A stretch of DNA of 30,034 nt from Ophiothrix spiculata (GCA_000969725.1 JXSR01S002366.1), one strand, 5' to 3'. Numbered from the stretch's first letter, positions 1 through 10,914 are shown. Notes: a model not told the origin generated them from the sequence alone. Translations and numbers: made by a program.

Positions 1-75
1 CCTCCATAAGATTTTATTTGTCTGTCATTTATATGTACTGTTTTATATGGAAATAATAAAGTTGAAGTTGAAGTT
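1..75 (+). mobile_element. Possible 3' end of a non-LTR retrotransposon (partial)
   Basis: The window opens with a T-rich stretch ending in an AATAAAGTTGAAGTTGAAG-type tail. Many LINE 3' ends finish with a polyadenylation-like AATAAA followed by short direct repeats, here GTTGAA repeated. No reverse transcriptase is present because the window starts here. This is inference from the tail alone; it could also be an ordinary polyadenylated 3' UTR or chance sequence. Confidence 0.3.
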
Positions 76-513
76 TTTCTCTCATATTGTGTTCTTCCAC
101 TTTCCCGCTTTGTGGCTATCGCACTGCGTCGAGGAGGGAGGACAAACCTGCAGTTTTGTAGGAGATCCCTCTCCTCAATCTGAGAGCTTTCTGATCATTT
201 CTCTCTCTCACCCTTTCAATAATCATACAGCACATAATATTTTTTCTCTGTTTTACACACTACAGTAGGTCTATGTAATTAGTTTTTATTAGAAATGCTA
301 TAGAATAAGCAGGACTTCATCAAAAATAAAAAGTGTATTTCCTTCCACAAAAGGGAATACTAAAGTTATTGCGGGAATTTCCTCGACAAGAGATTTGTTT
401 ATTCAGTGCATTCAATCTGAATCTAAATAGGAGGTTAAATATCTGAACAGGAAAACAGTTACTGATAAACAGGGTGCATGGTAAACATCAAAATGTAATG
501 GAACATTTAGGGA
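76..513. other. Unannotated AT-rich stretch
   Basis: A 73-residue open frame starting at 47 runs through this stretch, but its composition is that of random AT-rich DNA and it has no recognisable domain. I see no repeat copy or RNA gene. Confidence 0.5.
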
Positions 514-1012
514 ATGTCTTTGTTGTCACAGTCAAGATATATCTTGAATATCCCTGATGTGAATAATTAATACCTTAATGGAAACATAAATAGACGTAAG
601 ATAGTTTCGCAGACAGACATTTAATACCTTCTGATATAATCTCTCATACAAGCAGACAATAAATTCAGGGAAAGTCGCCGGACGTAAAGTCCGGTGACTT
701 TCCCTAAATTTATTGTTGCAATTTATTATTTCAATGCTTTTAAGATAGATCTAGAAATTAGAAATAAGTGATTGACAAGAATAATGTCAAGGTCGTTACT
801 GATCAAGTTAGTACAAAATTATTTTCATTTCACTAGCAAAATTATCCCCAATTGTCAAATAAAAATAAAAAATCATATTTATCGAAAATATGCCATTTTA
901 AGGCTGCACAATTATCAATTAGATATTTATTGGCCGATATGGGCAATAACAGGGTAACAGTTTCACAATATTTGTATTTGTTTTATTATTTGCCTCTATT
1001 TGCGTTATAAAG
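514..1012. repeat. Repeat unit P, copy 1 (~0.5 kb)
   Basis: This stretch recurs at 1419-1945. The shared blocks, in the same order, begin with TTGTCACAGTCAAGATATAT and include TCGCAGACAGACATTTAATA, GATCAAGTTAGTACAAAATT and ATAACAGGGTAACAGTTTCA. The last part of this copy (971-1009, TTGTATTTGTTTTATTATTT then TGC) is found again directly in front of copy 2 at 1419-1458. The units therefore look like a former tandem array with about 400 bp of other DNA between them. Many substitutions and small indels separate the copies, so the duplication is not recent. No coding potential is seen. Confidence 0.85.
661..711. repeat. Strong hairpin inside repeat P copy 1
   Basis: The left arm at 661-683 and the right arm at 689-711 are 23 bp long with two mismatches and a 5-base loop (GTAAA). 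The core pairs AGGGAAAGTC with GACTTTCCCT and CCGGAC with GTCCGG. In the second repeat copy (around 1617-1660) the inner left arm is missing, so the hairpin is broken there. Confidence 0.85.
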
Positions 1013-1418
1013 AGAAATCGGAAAGGAAAATAGGAAAAAACAGGTTATTGTCATAATACCCATTTCGTTCCACTTTTTGCACAAACATTAGAATGAATAA
1101 GAACGTACAAACATGCCAGAAAAGTGAGTGCCATACCTTAAAAATGATGTTGACATTTCACAATTAACGTTTTAGGCATATATGCAAGGTGTCTCGTAGG
1201 AATAGGCAAGTATTTGACAAATATGTGATTTCATATTAAAGTCCATGCATGCTGCTTCAAGAAATATACTATTAAATAAAGAGAACATCGAATATGCAAA
1301 TATAAAAATGACATTCGCTACCAACAAAATTAAGAGCAAACAAAAAATAGAACCACTCAAATGGTAGCATATTCATGCTTGATTCAGATACTACTGAGCT
1401 TGAAAAGCAGTGGCGTAT
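1013..1418. other. Unannotated spacer between the two P repeats
   Basis: I see no gene and no similarity to other parts of the window. The decamer CAGTGGCGTA at 1408-1417 resembles hAT transposon ends, but no partner end is visible. Confidence 0.4.
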
Positions 1419-1945
1419 TTGTATTTGTTTTATTATTTGCTTCTATTTGCGTTATAAAGGGAATATCTATATTGTCACAGTCAAGATATATTTTGAATAT
1501 CCCTGAAATGAATAATAAATAATAAATACCTTAAGGGAAACATAAATAGCCGTAAGATAGTTTCGCAGACAGACATTTAATACCTTCTGATATAATCATT
1601 CATTCACGCAGACAATAAAATTCAGGGAAAGATTACGTCCGGTGACTTTCCATGAATTTATTTGTTTCAATTTATTATTTTAATGCTACTAAGATAGATA
1701 TGGAAACTAGAAATGAGTGATTGACAAGAATTATGTCAAGGTCTTAACTGATCAAGTTAGTACAAAATTATTTTCATTTCACTAGCAAAATTATCCCCAA
1801 CTGTCAAATAAAAATCATATTTATCGAAAATATGCCATTTTAAGGCTGTATTTCTCCAACAATTATCAAACAATACCTGTCACTCAACAGATATTCATTG
1901 GCCAATAACAGGGTAACAGTTTCACAAGATTTGTATTCGTTTTAT
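1419..1945. repeat. Repeat unit P, copy 2
   Basis: This is the second copy of the 514-1012 unit, in the same orientation. It starts with the 40-bp piece that ends copy 1 and then follows copy 1 block by block to the ATAACAGGGTAACAGTTTCA block near 1905-1924. Differences include an extra AATAAATAAT-type expansion near 1512-1530, loss of half the hairpin, and an insertion near 1850-1890. Confidence 0.85.
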
Positions 1946-2614
1946 TTAAACATTGGCATTTAATATTTAAACTGTGCACCTATCCTTTGGTGAACAGTGA
2001 ACGTAAAAACAGATGTTTTAACTAGACTTTAGAACTGGAAATATAGTGCAGGTTTGTATAGTATTAGAAAACAAGCTTTATACCGCCTCTTTTAAATAAT
2101 TAAACGAAGAAACTACGTTTTTGACAAAAAGCAAATAAAGTTAGCTTTTTGTCAACAAGCATTTGACTGGTTGCATTAGAAGATGCCTTTTTGATTTAAA
2201 ACAAGTCACATTTCTCTTGACGTAGTTGAATATTTACTGACTTATTTATTTAAAAGTAACTGAAGAATATGCAACAATAGTGTCAAGGTTAATAACGATT
2301 GCCCTGTGTCAATACCAATTACTTGTAATTGTTGACTCTCAGCATCGTTGCCATTTCTTCACACTAAAATAAAGGCTAACATTAATTTTTCATGACACCA
2401 TTACAAGGTATGTCAAATTAACTATTTGTAAAATATAACATATGATCTGATAATGCCTGAAACAAATTCAAACGTTTTAAAATTTCTGTATAGTTTTTAT
2501 TGTTTATATCCGACAAGTAGGTATAATACTTTACATCTGCTTCCTTATATGCTAGGTCACTTATCTTTCTGCATTTGTATAAGCCTTGTCCTCCTGAGCT
2601 ATGTTTGTAACACG
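1946..2614. other. Unannotated AT-rich stretch
   Basis: No reading frame, RNA gene or repeat that I can support. Short open frames on both strands near 2418-2743 overlap each other and have no domain signature. Confidence 0.4.
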
Positions 2615-2755
2615 AACCGAAGGGAGGGGGTTGTTTCACCCCTAATATTATGGAATGGAACCTGTGGAACCCCCTATAAACTTTGTTTTTTGCTGTTAAT
2701 AGCTAGGTATGGTTATCCCCATCAAAGGATACCAAGATTTTAAAAAAATGAAAAG
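2615..2755. mobile_element. Diverged internal fragment of the TTAA MITE family
   Basis: The order AGGGGGTTGT, ATGGAATGGAACC, ACCCCCTATAAACTTTGTTT, GGTATGGTTATCCCC and GGATACCAAGATTTT parallels the interior of the element at 4486-5050 (GGGGGTTATTACA, GATTGGAACCCCCTGTGAAC, TAGGTTTGCCCC, CGATACCAAAATTAC). No terminal inverted repeats or TTAA flanks are visible, so this is a decayed fragment. Confidence 0.55.
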
Positions 2756-3180
2756 AAAATATAGATACAATTATATTTACTTTGTATCAAGTTATCTTTG
2801 ATATAAAAAATCATGGTACTTTTTTGTTTTTATGATTGTACTTTTCGCACCTTGGCACACGCAAGAGAACGAATACAAATTGCGAGGATAAAAATTTATT
2901 GAGTACTTTTGACAGCAAAACGCTGGAATCAATATTTGCAATCAATGATTTTCTGCGAGACGCATTACATTTATGTTCAGAAACGGCGTTCATTTTCAAG
3001 TTGATTTCACGCTCAGTATTTCAAGCATCCATTATTACGTTGAATTAAGTCAAAATAAACGGCGTCAACATTTTGAATATACAAAATCGTATCAGCCGAC
3101 AGATTTACAACTTGCATTTTATATAGGAATAAAACAAAAGAAAAGCCGACTAATATCATCAGTCATATCTATCTTACTGA

Positions 3181-3518
3181 CAGTGGCGAAAGTAGCGGGC
3201 AGGGGGGGTGCCCAGCACGCCCCCTCCCCTATGAAATCAAAAAAATATATGAATATATTGTACACTGTTGATGTACCTATGCAAAAATGTAACCCTTTTT
3301 TCACAATTTTCCAAAATTTGCTTTAAATTGGCGCATATTTTGTTAACTGTTTAGAAAAACTCCAAAAATATTTGTTTTTTTAGAAAAAACTGGATTTTTA
3401 TGAATTTAAGAAATTTTCAGTGATTTGCTGAATAAAAAAAAAACAACTTTTTGAACCTTAGCAAAATTGTTGTGCCCCTACTCGCCCTGTCAAATGAAAA
3501 TGTCTGGGTACGCCACTG
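3181..3518. mobile_element. hAT-like MITE inside repeat R copy A
   Basis: The element starts CAGTGGCGAAAG and ends GGTACGCCACTG, giving an 8-bp perfect terminal inverted repeat (CAGTGGCG) with further imperfect pairing. CAGTGGCG termini are typical of the hAT superfamily, which makes 8-bp target duplications. The flanks here (CTTACTGA before, GATTCTGA after) match at only five of eight positions, so any duplication has decayed. Copies C and D of repeat R lack the insertion. Copy E carries only the right end of the same element next to the same GATTCTGATGATG flank. There is no transposase frame. Confidence 0.65.
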
Positions 3519-3764
3519 GATTCTGATGATGCAAGAGAAGTAAAATGTCAGAGAGTCCCTACTGTTTATCAGATCTTAACTTAAGGCAAGTCTAAAGACC
3601 TACGTCAACATCTAGGTTGAAAGATCGCGATAGAAATAAAAGGATATTGACAATAATCTTGATGTAACGGCCAGCATGGCAAAGAGAATTCTTAATCTAA
3701 TGTATGTACGTTTTAAACGGTATGTAAGTGTAAGTGATGTTGTCTCGGGGATAAAGTTGTGGGT

Positions 3765-3787
3765 TTGTTTGTTTGTTTGTTTTTTTC
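3765..3787. repeat. (GTTT)n microsatellite
   Basis: Short GTTT repeats run into a T tract. In the paralogous copy D this position carries the SINE at 27283-27600, so it marks the empty site. Confidence 0.7.
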
Positions 3788-4275
3788 AGAATAATATGTT
3801 GATACTTTAGTGTTTTGTATTTTTATGATAGCATAAGAATTTCGGACATTTTTACAGCACAAATCGATGTATCGACAGCTGTATCAATCATAAGTAAGTA
3901 ACAAATAAATCCATATTCCACGAGCCTTTATTTATCAATTTATTTGTGTAAAGGAAAAGTCTTAGTTAAAAAATGTTTGTTTGTTTTTGAAAATGTACAA
4001 TATGAAGAAAACATAAATGTGCAGCTGTGCTGGTGAACGCGAGTTTACTCCTTCTACATGTTCTAATCTTGTAGCATGCATTCCCACAATTATTACGTTG
4101 ATTGTTCAACATACACTACAAAGATGAGTTTGGTGTCATTGTAAGTAAAGATATGAAGACTGTGGGTGAAATACATCTGAGCCTTCTCATAAAATATTAT
4201 AATAAAATAATAAATTTTTTTTTTATACATTACGTCATAAAACCATCCATCATAATGTTGTTGTTGTTGTTGGTT

Positions 4276-4481
4276 GAACTAGGATCTAGATGATGAGAGA
4301 TAACATTTGATGTTGTTTCTAGTAAACACGTACCTTAAACATTCCGTGACGTCAATATACATAGTACACGTTACTATTATTTTTTCGTTCATTAATGGAT
4401 TCCTATTTTTTGGTCTCGTTGTTTCATGTCAGGAAACTAAGATTTGATGTTTTTTTTTTTAAACATGTGCATTCGAAAACC
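4276..4481. other. Unannotated spacer
   Basis: Contains the end of a short GTT microsatellite (around 4258-4271) and a T tract at 4450-4460. Nothing else seen. Confidence 0.4.
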
Positions 4482-5054
4482 TTAACCCTCGTCTAACCAA
4501 GCCTTTTTTGTAACACGTCTAACCAAGGGGGGGGGGGGGGGTTATTACAACCCCCTACATTTTTAGATTGGAACCCCCTGTGAACTTGGTTTTGATATCA
4601 AAAGATAGGTTTGCCCCCCCCCCCCCCTATCCAACGATACCAAAATTACAAAAATCGCCCAAGGCGTTACGTAATTATGAGTCATAAAGGTTAAAATAGG
4701 AATTTTTGCAAATATAGCCACCAAAATCTTTTTTTTTTCAAAATATCGGAATTTCATCTGTTTTGTTTTTGCATATAATGAAGGGAAATGACAATTCTAA
4801 TATGCCCTGCAAGTTTAAGCCTCATAGCATGCATATTTTTTTCAATTTGGCGATTTAAAATTGCAAACTTTGATGGCCTACCCTAACCTCATCTTAGGTG
4901 GTATCCCCCTAATTTTTTCATCAAAATGACCACAAAGGATGTAAAAGAGATTACCCAAAAGCCTAGGGTCGGTTGCTTTTGCGTTGTTATGCTACTGGGA
5001 AAAAACCTTAGTGGGGGTTTCCCCCCCCCCCCCCCCTGGTTAGACGAGGGTTAA
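4482..5054. mobile_element. TTAA-flanked MITE (element 4486-5050)
   Basis: TTAA occurs at 4482-4485 and 5051-5054. Immediately inside are the perfect inverted repeats CCCTCGTCTAACCA (4486-4499) and TGGTTAGACGAGGG (5037-5050). A TTAA target duplication is characteristic of the piggyBac and Kolobok superfamilies; the CCC start fits piggyBac better. The 565-bp element has no transposase frame and so is non-autonomous. The left end contains a second copy of GTCTAACCAAG (about 4517-4527) followed by 15 G (4527-4541); there are C runs at 4614-4627 (14 C) and 5021-5036 (16 C). Confidence 0.85.
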
Positions 5055-5847
5055 AGTTAGTACTTTCATGATTTTATGAAAATGTTCTGCTTACATTCGC
5101 TGCAGCTGTAAGTTAACTTTTATTCATTAAAATTGAGATAATATGTTTTAACAAGTAATGATGCCATAATATGACAGATCTAGGTATTGTTTTGAATTGT
5201 TTTCTAGACAGAGATGTTTTGCTACACGTACTATGTAATCGATGCCTCAGGCTAAGATCATATTAACCGCTGCTTATTTCTATTTTTCCAATAATAGTAT
5301 CAACAAGTATTATGAGTAGAAACACACGCGCATTAACAACAACTAACGATAGACTGAAAAATCTCTTAAGGCACTATGCTGATTTTGATAAGAAATGCTT
5401 TTGAGCCAAAACAGTCTAAAATGAATAAATTATCTTAAAGCATCTTCAAGACCTTGTTTTGCCACAGAAAAATGGATTAAAAGCACATGCGTACTTTGCT
5501 GTACAAATGCACGTGGAATTAAATTCGGGAGCGCGAATTTATTTCAACAAATGGTCATAACAGATTGAAAATTAAACATATTTAAGCCAAGTCGTTTTGA
5601 GGGTATTAATATCTTCCAAAACAAACCCAATAAGCTAGAAAAATATGGATGACAGGGGAGTGCTTCATCTTAACAAAGTGCTTTAAAGTATATACTTCAT
5701 CACAAAATTTTTAAATTTCAAATTCAAAGTGACGCCCGTTTAAGATCCAAAAGGGCCACCAAAATGTTCGTCTCGCAGAATTGGTTAAAACGATATAACC
5801 CCAATACCAACCAAATTTCTGCATCCTTGTGATGAAAGGAACGTTAT
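5055..5847. other. Unannotated AT-rich stretch
   Basis: No gene seen. The sequence near 5750-5860 (CCACCAAAATGTTCGTCTCG, then CCTTGTGATGAAAGGAACGT) weakly resembles pieces of the foldback element at 6239-7122 (CTTGTGATGAGAGGAACATG) and could be an old fragment of it. Confidence 0.35.
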
Positions 5848-7200
5848 TTTTGAAGTTTCATTTCATGTTAAGTATTGAAAATAGTCATTAGTCGTCTGTA
5901 ATATTACCAGACAAGCCCGTCAAAATAAACGGTGTCAATGTATTGAAAACACAAACACGTATTACTACTTGGATATAAAATGTGCATTTAAATCCTGGAG
6001 GGAATGACGGAAACGCAGATTAATATCGTCGTTCGTATTTTTCCTATTATAATACAGAAGAAGTAAAATGTCAGACAGTCCCTACTGATATATCAGTTCT
6101 TAACGTTAGGTAGGTCTCCGCAGGCATACGACAACATCTAGGTTGAAAGATTGCGATGGAAATAAAAAGACGTGGACAATAAACTTTAGGTAAGGGTCAA
6201 AATTAGGCTACTAAATCTGTATTTTGACGTAAACAAAATTGCAACACAAGGTTTTTTGGTTGAAATTATTTGCTGATGACATCCCAAACAACATATTTAA
6301 AATGTAGGAAAATGTAAGCTTGTCAAAGTTGGTTAATTTGCATAAAACAAAATGGCTGCCAAAACAAAGGGTGAATTTTCAAAACTGGTCATATTTTGTT
6401 CAAAACCACACCAAGATGTTCCTCTCATCACTAGGAAACAGAAAAAAGTATACTTTAAACTATGTCTGAATTATGGTTCTGAAGTTATAGCCAAAAATGT
6501 AAAAGGTCATATCAGAGGTCACGGAACTGGCCCTATGGGAGTCCAAAATTTCAAAAATTTCCTATTTTGTTCAAAATGGTCTCAAACTATTCGTTTTTAC
6601 AAAGTAATAGTTTAAACTACATCAGATCAGTTTTTGGTATGGTTACAGGTCAAGGAAAACTTTGTGCTACAGGCACCAATGCAATGGTAAATATGGACTT
6701 TGTTTTGTCTGCTACCATGGCAACAATTGACCTAACACACTTAAAACTATCACTTTGTGTAGACACTTTTGCAAGAGGAACATTTTGAGACCAGTTTGAA
6801 CAAAATCGGACGCTTTTGAAATTTTGGACTCCATAGGGCCAAATCCGCGACCTCTGATATGACCTTTTACATTTTTAGCTATAACTTCAGAACAATATTT
6901 CAGACATAAGTAAAAGTATACTTTTTCTGCTTCCTTGTGATGAGAGGAACATGTTGGTGTGGCTTTGAACTAGATGTGACCAAATTTGAAATGTCACCCC
7001 TTGTTTTGGCAGCCATTTTATTTTATGCTGCAAATTAAACAACTTTGACAAGCTTACATTTTGAATATGATGTTCGGGAGGTCATCAACAGTTAATTGCA
7101 ACCATAAAATTTTGTGTTGCAATAATTTGTCCACGTACCCCGATGAATTTTCATAGATTGACTAGTCTACATGGAAAACAGACATTTAAAGTTACTTATG
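5848..7200 (+). repeat. Repeat family R, copy B (split by a foldback element)
   Basis: The segment shares GTCAAAATAAACGG and upstream sequence with copy A. It also has the conserved core AAGAAGTAAAATGTCAGACA, ACGACAACATCTAGGTTGAA, AGATTGCGATGGAAATAAA and GACAATAAACTTTAGGTAAG at about 6060-6205. The alignment then breaks at the foldback insertion and appears to resume at about 7170 with ACATGGAAAACAGACATTTA, which corresponds to TGGCAAACGGACATTTTAAT in copy E. Confidence 0.7.
6239..7122. mobile_element. Foldback DNA element with ~345-bp inverted arms
   Basis: The left arm (6239-6586) is the inverted, diverged match of the right arm (6785-7122). Landmarks in the left arm are TTGCAACACAA, AATGTAAGCTTGTCAAAGTT, AAAATGGCTGCCAAAACAA, ATGTTCCTCTCATCAC, AAAAATGTAAAAGGTCATAT and CAGAGGTC; each is found reverse-complemented, in mirror order, in the right arm. 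About 200 bp separate the arms. The ends are near TTGCAACACAA and TTGTGTTGCAA, but no convincing target duplication is visible. The short open frames at 6352-6615 and 6567-6788 lie in the arm and centre and do not resemble a transposase. Likely a non-autonomous, old element. Confidence 0.85.
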
Positions 7201-9864
7201 TCGTGTACACAGTTTTTCCACTATATTTACCATTGTATATATTAGAGGAGAATGATATGAATCTGCAGTAAATATAAATGGTGCTTGTTCATATAATATG
7301 TTGGTACAGTAACGTTTTATCCATTTTCACCCTTGTACAAAGGGGGGGGGGGTATCAAATATTATTAACTTAATTCAGAAAAAAATGTTGTGTTTGTTAA
7401 TCACATTTGTTATATTTGATAATTTAAAAACCTTCTATAACTTAAATACTGTTTTTAGCTCAACTTACAGTCAGTTTGTCGTCTCGATATTATTTTACAA
7501 ACAATAACCGCTGTGAATTCCACGCGATCCTCAGATATTTATTATAATTCACAAGGCCTGGAATACAAAAGAAAAAAATTAAATCCAAAACATTTCTTGC
7601 GAATCAAATAACGATTTCCACATAATAGTCCGGCAATGATGACAAAGCTTTACTCGGCTTTATAAAATAAACTAGATAGGTTCCAAGCTTTGCTTAAGCC
7701 TATTGAGTTTATAGGGATTTTTTAGGTTGGATCCAGTTGAACGGAGCCTTTATACGAGTTTTACTTATAATTGCGGTTTGTATTGGACCCTAGCGGAACC
7801 CTACGAATGTTAACCAACAGTTTCCTTTATCATGCTGCGATCACATTGAAGTATTTATACGGTATTCCGTATTCGTGGTACACTCTTGGGAAGGTACTCA
7901 TTTTTGATATTGATGGGAAATTACCCCCTTCACTAAGAATATGAACACATTTAGTTATCTTTAACTTTTCTGTAAACGTTCACGTACAACGTGATATCAT
8001 CTATATATGATTTGTTCAAAACATGTCACATGATGTTTTGCAAAATTTCTATGAACTGTGTAGAAAACTAAAAAAAAATCTAATTTCCACCACCTTTAGC
8101 TTACTCTTAGAAAAGCAATTTGTCTATATTTTGCACTTAAGGAATTATAATCTATGAAGTTGTCTGCACTTGATGGCCTATAACTTGCTTCGCTAAATTG
8201 AAATGGTCAGTTGAAATTGAAGATAAAATTTGCTAAAATTTGGATATCATAAAGTATATAAATTAGTTTGTTTCGTATGAAAAAATAAATATGAAACTTT
8301 TGAGATTGTATGACCATCTATATACTTCTTGCTGAAATATATGTGTCTGCCAATCAACATGCATAAAGCAAAAACATTGCATTAAACACCTTAAGTTGTC
8401 TTATCTTTCCTAAACAGCCTATTATCTATCTATGATTGGACCAAAACGAGTTACATAACTTTTTCCGTGAACGGTGTAAATAAATGAATATGTCTAAAGA
8501 CACGAGAGTGCATTTTTATCAAAATACTGAAAAATATGGAATTACTAGTAGCTATCAGCATAAAATAGGTTAAAATAAACAAAATGGTGGAATTTCTAAT
8601 ATTAAAAAAATGATTTCTGACATCGAAAACGCTGAAAATCAGAGCAAAGTTTAAAAAATCAAATATCATAAATGCAAGCTGCAGACAGTACTCAAGCCTC
8701 TTGGTACACTTTCCACGCGCAGCGTCAATATGTACTAATTCTACCAATAGGCCTACATGTATTTTTACGCGAGACGTATATATTAGAGGCCAACGATTCT
8801 ATAGGTCTGTGTGTGCGACTAAGAATCCTTAAATCATTTATTACAATTTACTAATTTTTCTGTTGCTGAAAATTCAAAATTTTGAATCAACAAAGAGATA
8901 AAATTTTATTTTTCAACATCTTATAATGTTGTTGAGCAACATGTACGAAAAAAGTATCAAAGTATCGGAGTCTATTTGGTAGCCGAAATCAAATAGCTTC
9001 TTTCATTTTAATAAATCAAAGCGCATTTTCGGATAAACACCTCGATTAGCGTTGTGAATATTTATTATGCTCTTGACCCTGCATTAATGTTGATTTTATT
9101 CATTTTTTAGCAATAGAAAAGTATTTTGACGGTCATTAAGTTGTGCCCTTAGTATTGACTAGTTTTGTTTAGGTCGGCCTTTTCCGTAAACTCTAATACA
9201 AAGATCGCCAAATCCGGGGCCCAACCTTAGCAATGCACCATTTAAAAAAGCATTTGTCTGGTTATTTAAGCGGACCAATCGGTTACTGAGCAGTTATCCT
9301 AGAAATATCATGTACTGAATCGGTAAATTTGGCGTAAGGAAGAGTGCGGTCCGGGAGTACTCAAATTTGTTTTTGGTTGGGACGTGCCACTGCGAAATTT
9401 GAAAAGCCACCCATCCAAATACCAATACAAGAAAAAGGTACCCACCCATTAACCAAATCTCTAAAATTTTAAGTTTAATATCGCATCATTTATTACTCAT
9501 TTGCGCTATTTGGGCACAAGTTTTATTAAGAAATACTCTAGTGGCGCAAAGTTTGGAAATGTTGAAAAGAAACCCCATTAAAATACTACATTTTGCAATG
9601 GAACGATTGAAATACCAAAGAGCCTGATGCTTCATTTGGCGCACAGTTTTGAACTTAGTCATATTTTTTTACCAATTAAAAGAAGTCGTTTGTTTTATTT
9701 GATTTAAAAAATAAATTGGGTTTTGTATTAATAATGCTGATTTATTTAACACTATGCCCTCTTTCTCAAGTTACACTTTTTATGAGAATATTAAGCACCT
9801 TATTCTGATTCTTAACAAAAGTGTATATTATTTACATTGATTAAGGGTAGAAAAAATCATGACT
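7201..9864. other. Long unannotated AT-rich stretch
   Basis: No coding region is supported. There is an 11-G run at 7342-7352 and a perfect 16-bp palindrome ATTCAAAATTTTGAAT at 8872-8887. The stretch around 9345-9480 (GGGAGTACTC, GGTTGGGACGTGCCACTGCG, ACCCACCCATTAACCAAAT) has the look of a decayed interspersed repeat, but no second copy lies in the window. The 98-residue open frame at 8451-8747 (minus) is AT-rich, hydrophobic and without a domain signature. Confidence 0.4.
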
Positions 9865-10914
9865 TTAAGGGGAGGAGGGGGTAGGGGGTTTGGAAATTTG
9901 GTTTTGAGATCAGATTAGATAAAATAGATATTAGCACAAGCAAAAACTACAGAATCTCTACTTTATAATGCTTTTTATTTGAGTTCAAACGGACATTCGG
10001 TTCCAAAGTTATGGCAATTTTAAGAACGAAAGTCACAAATATCTGGACGCTTTTCCTATACATTTGTATACAGAAGACGCTCACCCTGTAATTTTGAGGA
10101 TTTTCATTAAAATCAAATTTTAATAAAATAATTAAATTTTCCTATAAAATAAATCAATTATTTTATCAAGATGATGCATTGTGAATCATATGCAACCAAA
10201 ATGTCTAAGTTCGTCATTTTCTTATGTATTTCTTTATTTTATCTCACTCGGGTATATTGAAACATGGTTTTTACAAAAAAATCCATAACTCCGCTAAATT
10301 AAATCCGATTTTGACCAAAATGGGCTCAAAATGTGTGCTAATTTATTATCTTTCATAGTATAATAGTTACTTATAGCCTGGGTATCTTATTTATTATTTG
10401 TTCAATTTTTTATTTTTTGCCAATGTTTAAAGGCCTATATCTCGAAAGTCGAAAAATCGCAAACTACCAAAATAAGAACAATCATTACTCAAAAACTAAA
10501 TGCTGTATAACCATAAAATTTGACAGGTGTCTTAAGAAAAGATAGGTATAGGGCACTATGGAAGCGGAATTTTGAAATTTTGTTGCAAATTTGAATTACG
10601 GAGTAAAATTACCTAATTGGTCGATTCCTTTTTGCCATAGCAACCATATAAACAATCCGCTTCCATAGTGCCCTGCGTCTTGTCATCCTACACCTACCCT
10701 CCAAGTTTGGTTGTACTGACATTCTTTGTTTTTTAGTTATGATCGTTTTCGTGTTTAGCCAATCAGAGGCAACCATACCGAACTTTTGCGCGTTTTCTGC
10801 AAGTTCTTAATATTGGGTACAATATGGTATATAACATTGACGTGTCATCATTTGGGAAAATCAAGTAAATTGATCTCAAAGATATGCTTCCAAACCCCCC
10901 TACTCCCCCCTTAA
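9865..10914. mobile_element. TTAA-flanked inverted-repeat element (9869-10910)
   Basis: TTAA is present at 9865-9868 and 10911-10914. The left terminus GGGGAGGAGGGGGTAGGGGG continues TTTGGAA; the right terminus, reverse-complemented, reads GGGGGGAGTAGGGGGGTTTG then GAA. The pairing continues to TTGAGATCA about 45 bp in. A TTAA duplication suggests a Kolobok or piggyBac-type non-autonomous element. No transposase is present in its 1042 bp. Confidence 0.75.
10505..10722. repeat. Internal inverted repeat of the 9869-10910 element
   Basis: A perfect 19-bp pair, AGGGCACTATGGAAGCGGA at 10550-10568 and its complement at 10656-10674, is extended outward by imperfect pairing to about 65 bp per arm. 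The spacer is about 87 bp. It lies within the larger element and could be a nested older element or part of its own structure. Confidence 0.8.

Larger units (their letters stand above)
2980..4275 (+). repeat. Repeat family R, copy A (interrupted by a MITE)
   Basis: This is one of five copies in the window (B 5848-7200, C 20978-21330, D 27028-28050, E 28124-28420). The best conserved block, about 3530-3690, contains AAGAGAAGTAAAATGTCAGA, GTCCCTACTG, CAGATCTTAACT, ACATCTAGGTTGAAAGAT and GACAATAATCTTGATGTAA. Its 3' part (3700-4275: CGTTTTAAACGGTATGT, TGTTGTCTCGGGGATAAAG, ATGTGCAGCTGTGCTGGTG, AAGACTGTGGGTGAAATACA) is shared only with copy D. Its 5' part (about 2980-3180) is shared with copy B. 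A hAT-like MITE occupies 3181-3518. No protein-coding potential is seen and I do not recognise the family. Confidence 0.8.

Noticed and set aside
1408-1417. CAGTGGCGTA as a hAT terminus
   Set aside because: No opposing terminus at a sensible distance and no target duplication; ten bases can occur by chance.
6352-6788. Two overlapping open frames (87 and 73 residues)
   Set aside because: They lie in the left arm and centre of a foldback element; the mirrored arm has the same sequence without a matching frame, and no domain is visible.
8451-8747. 98-residue hydrophobic minus-strand frame
   Set aside because: Composition (F, I, L, N-rich) is that expected from translating AT-rich DNA; no start context or family match.
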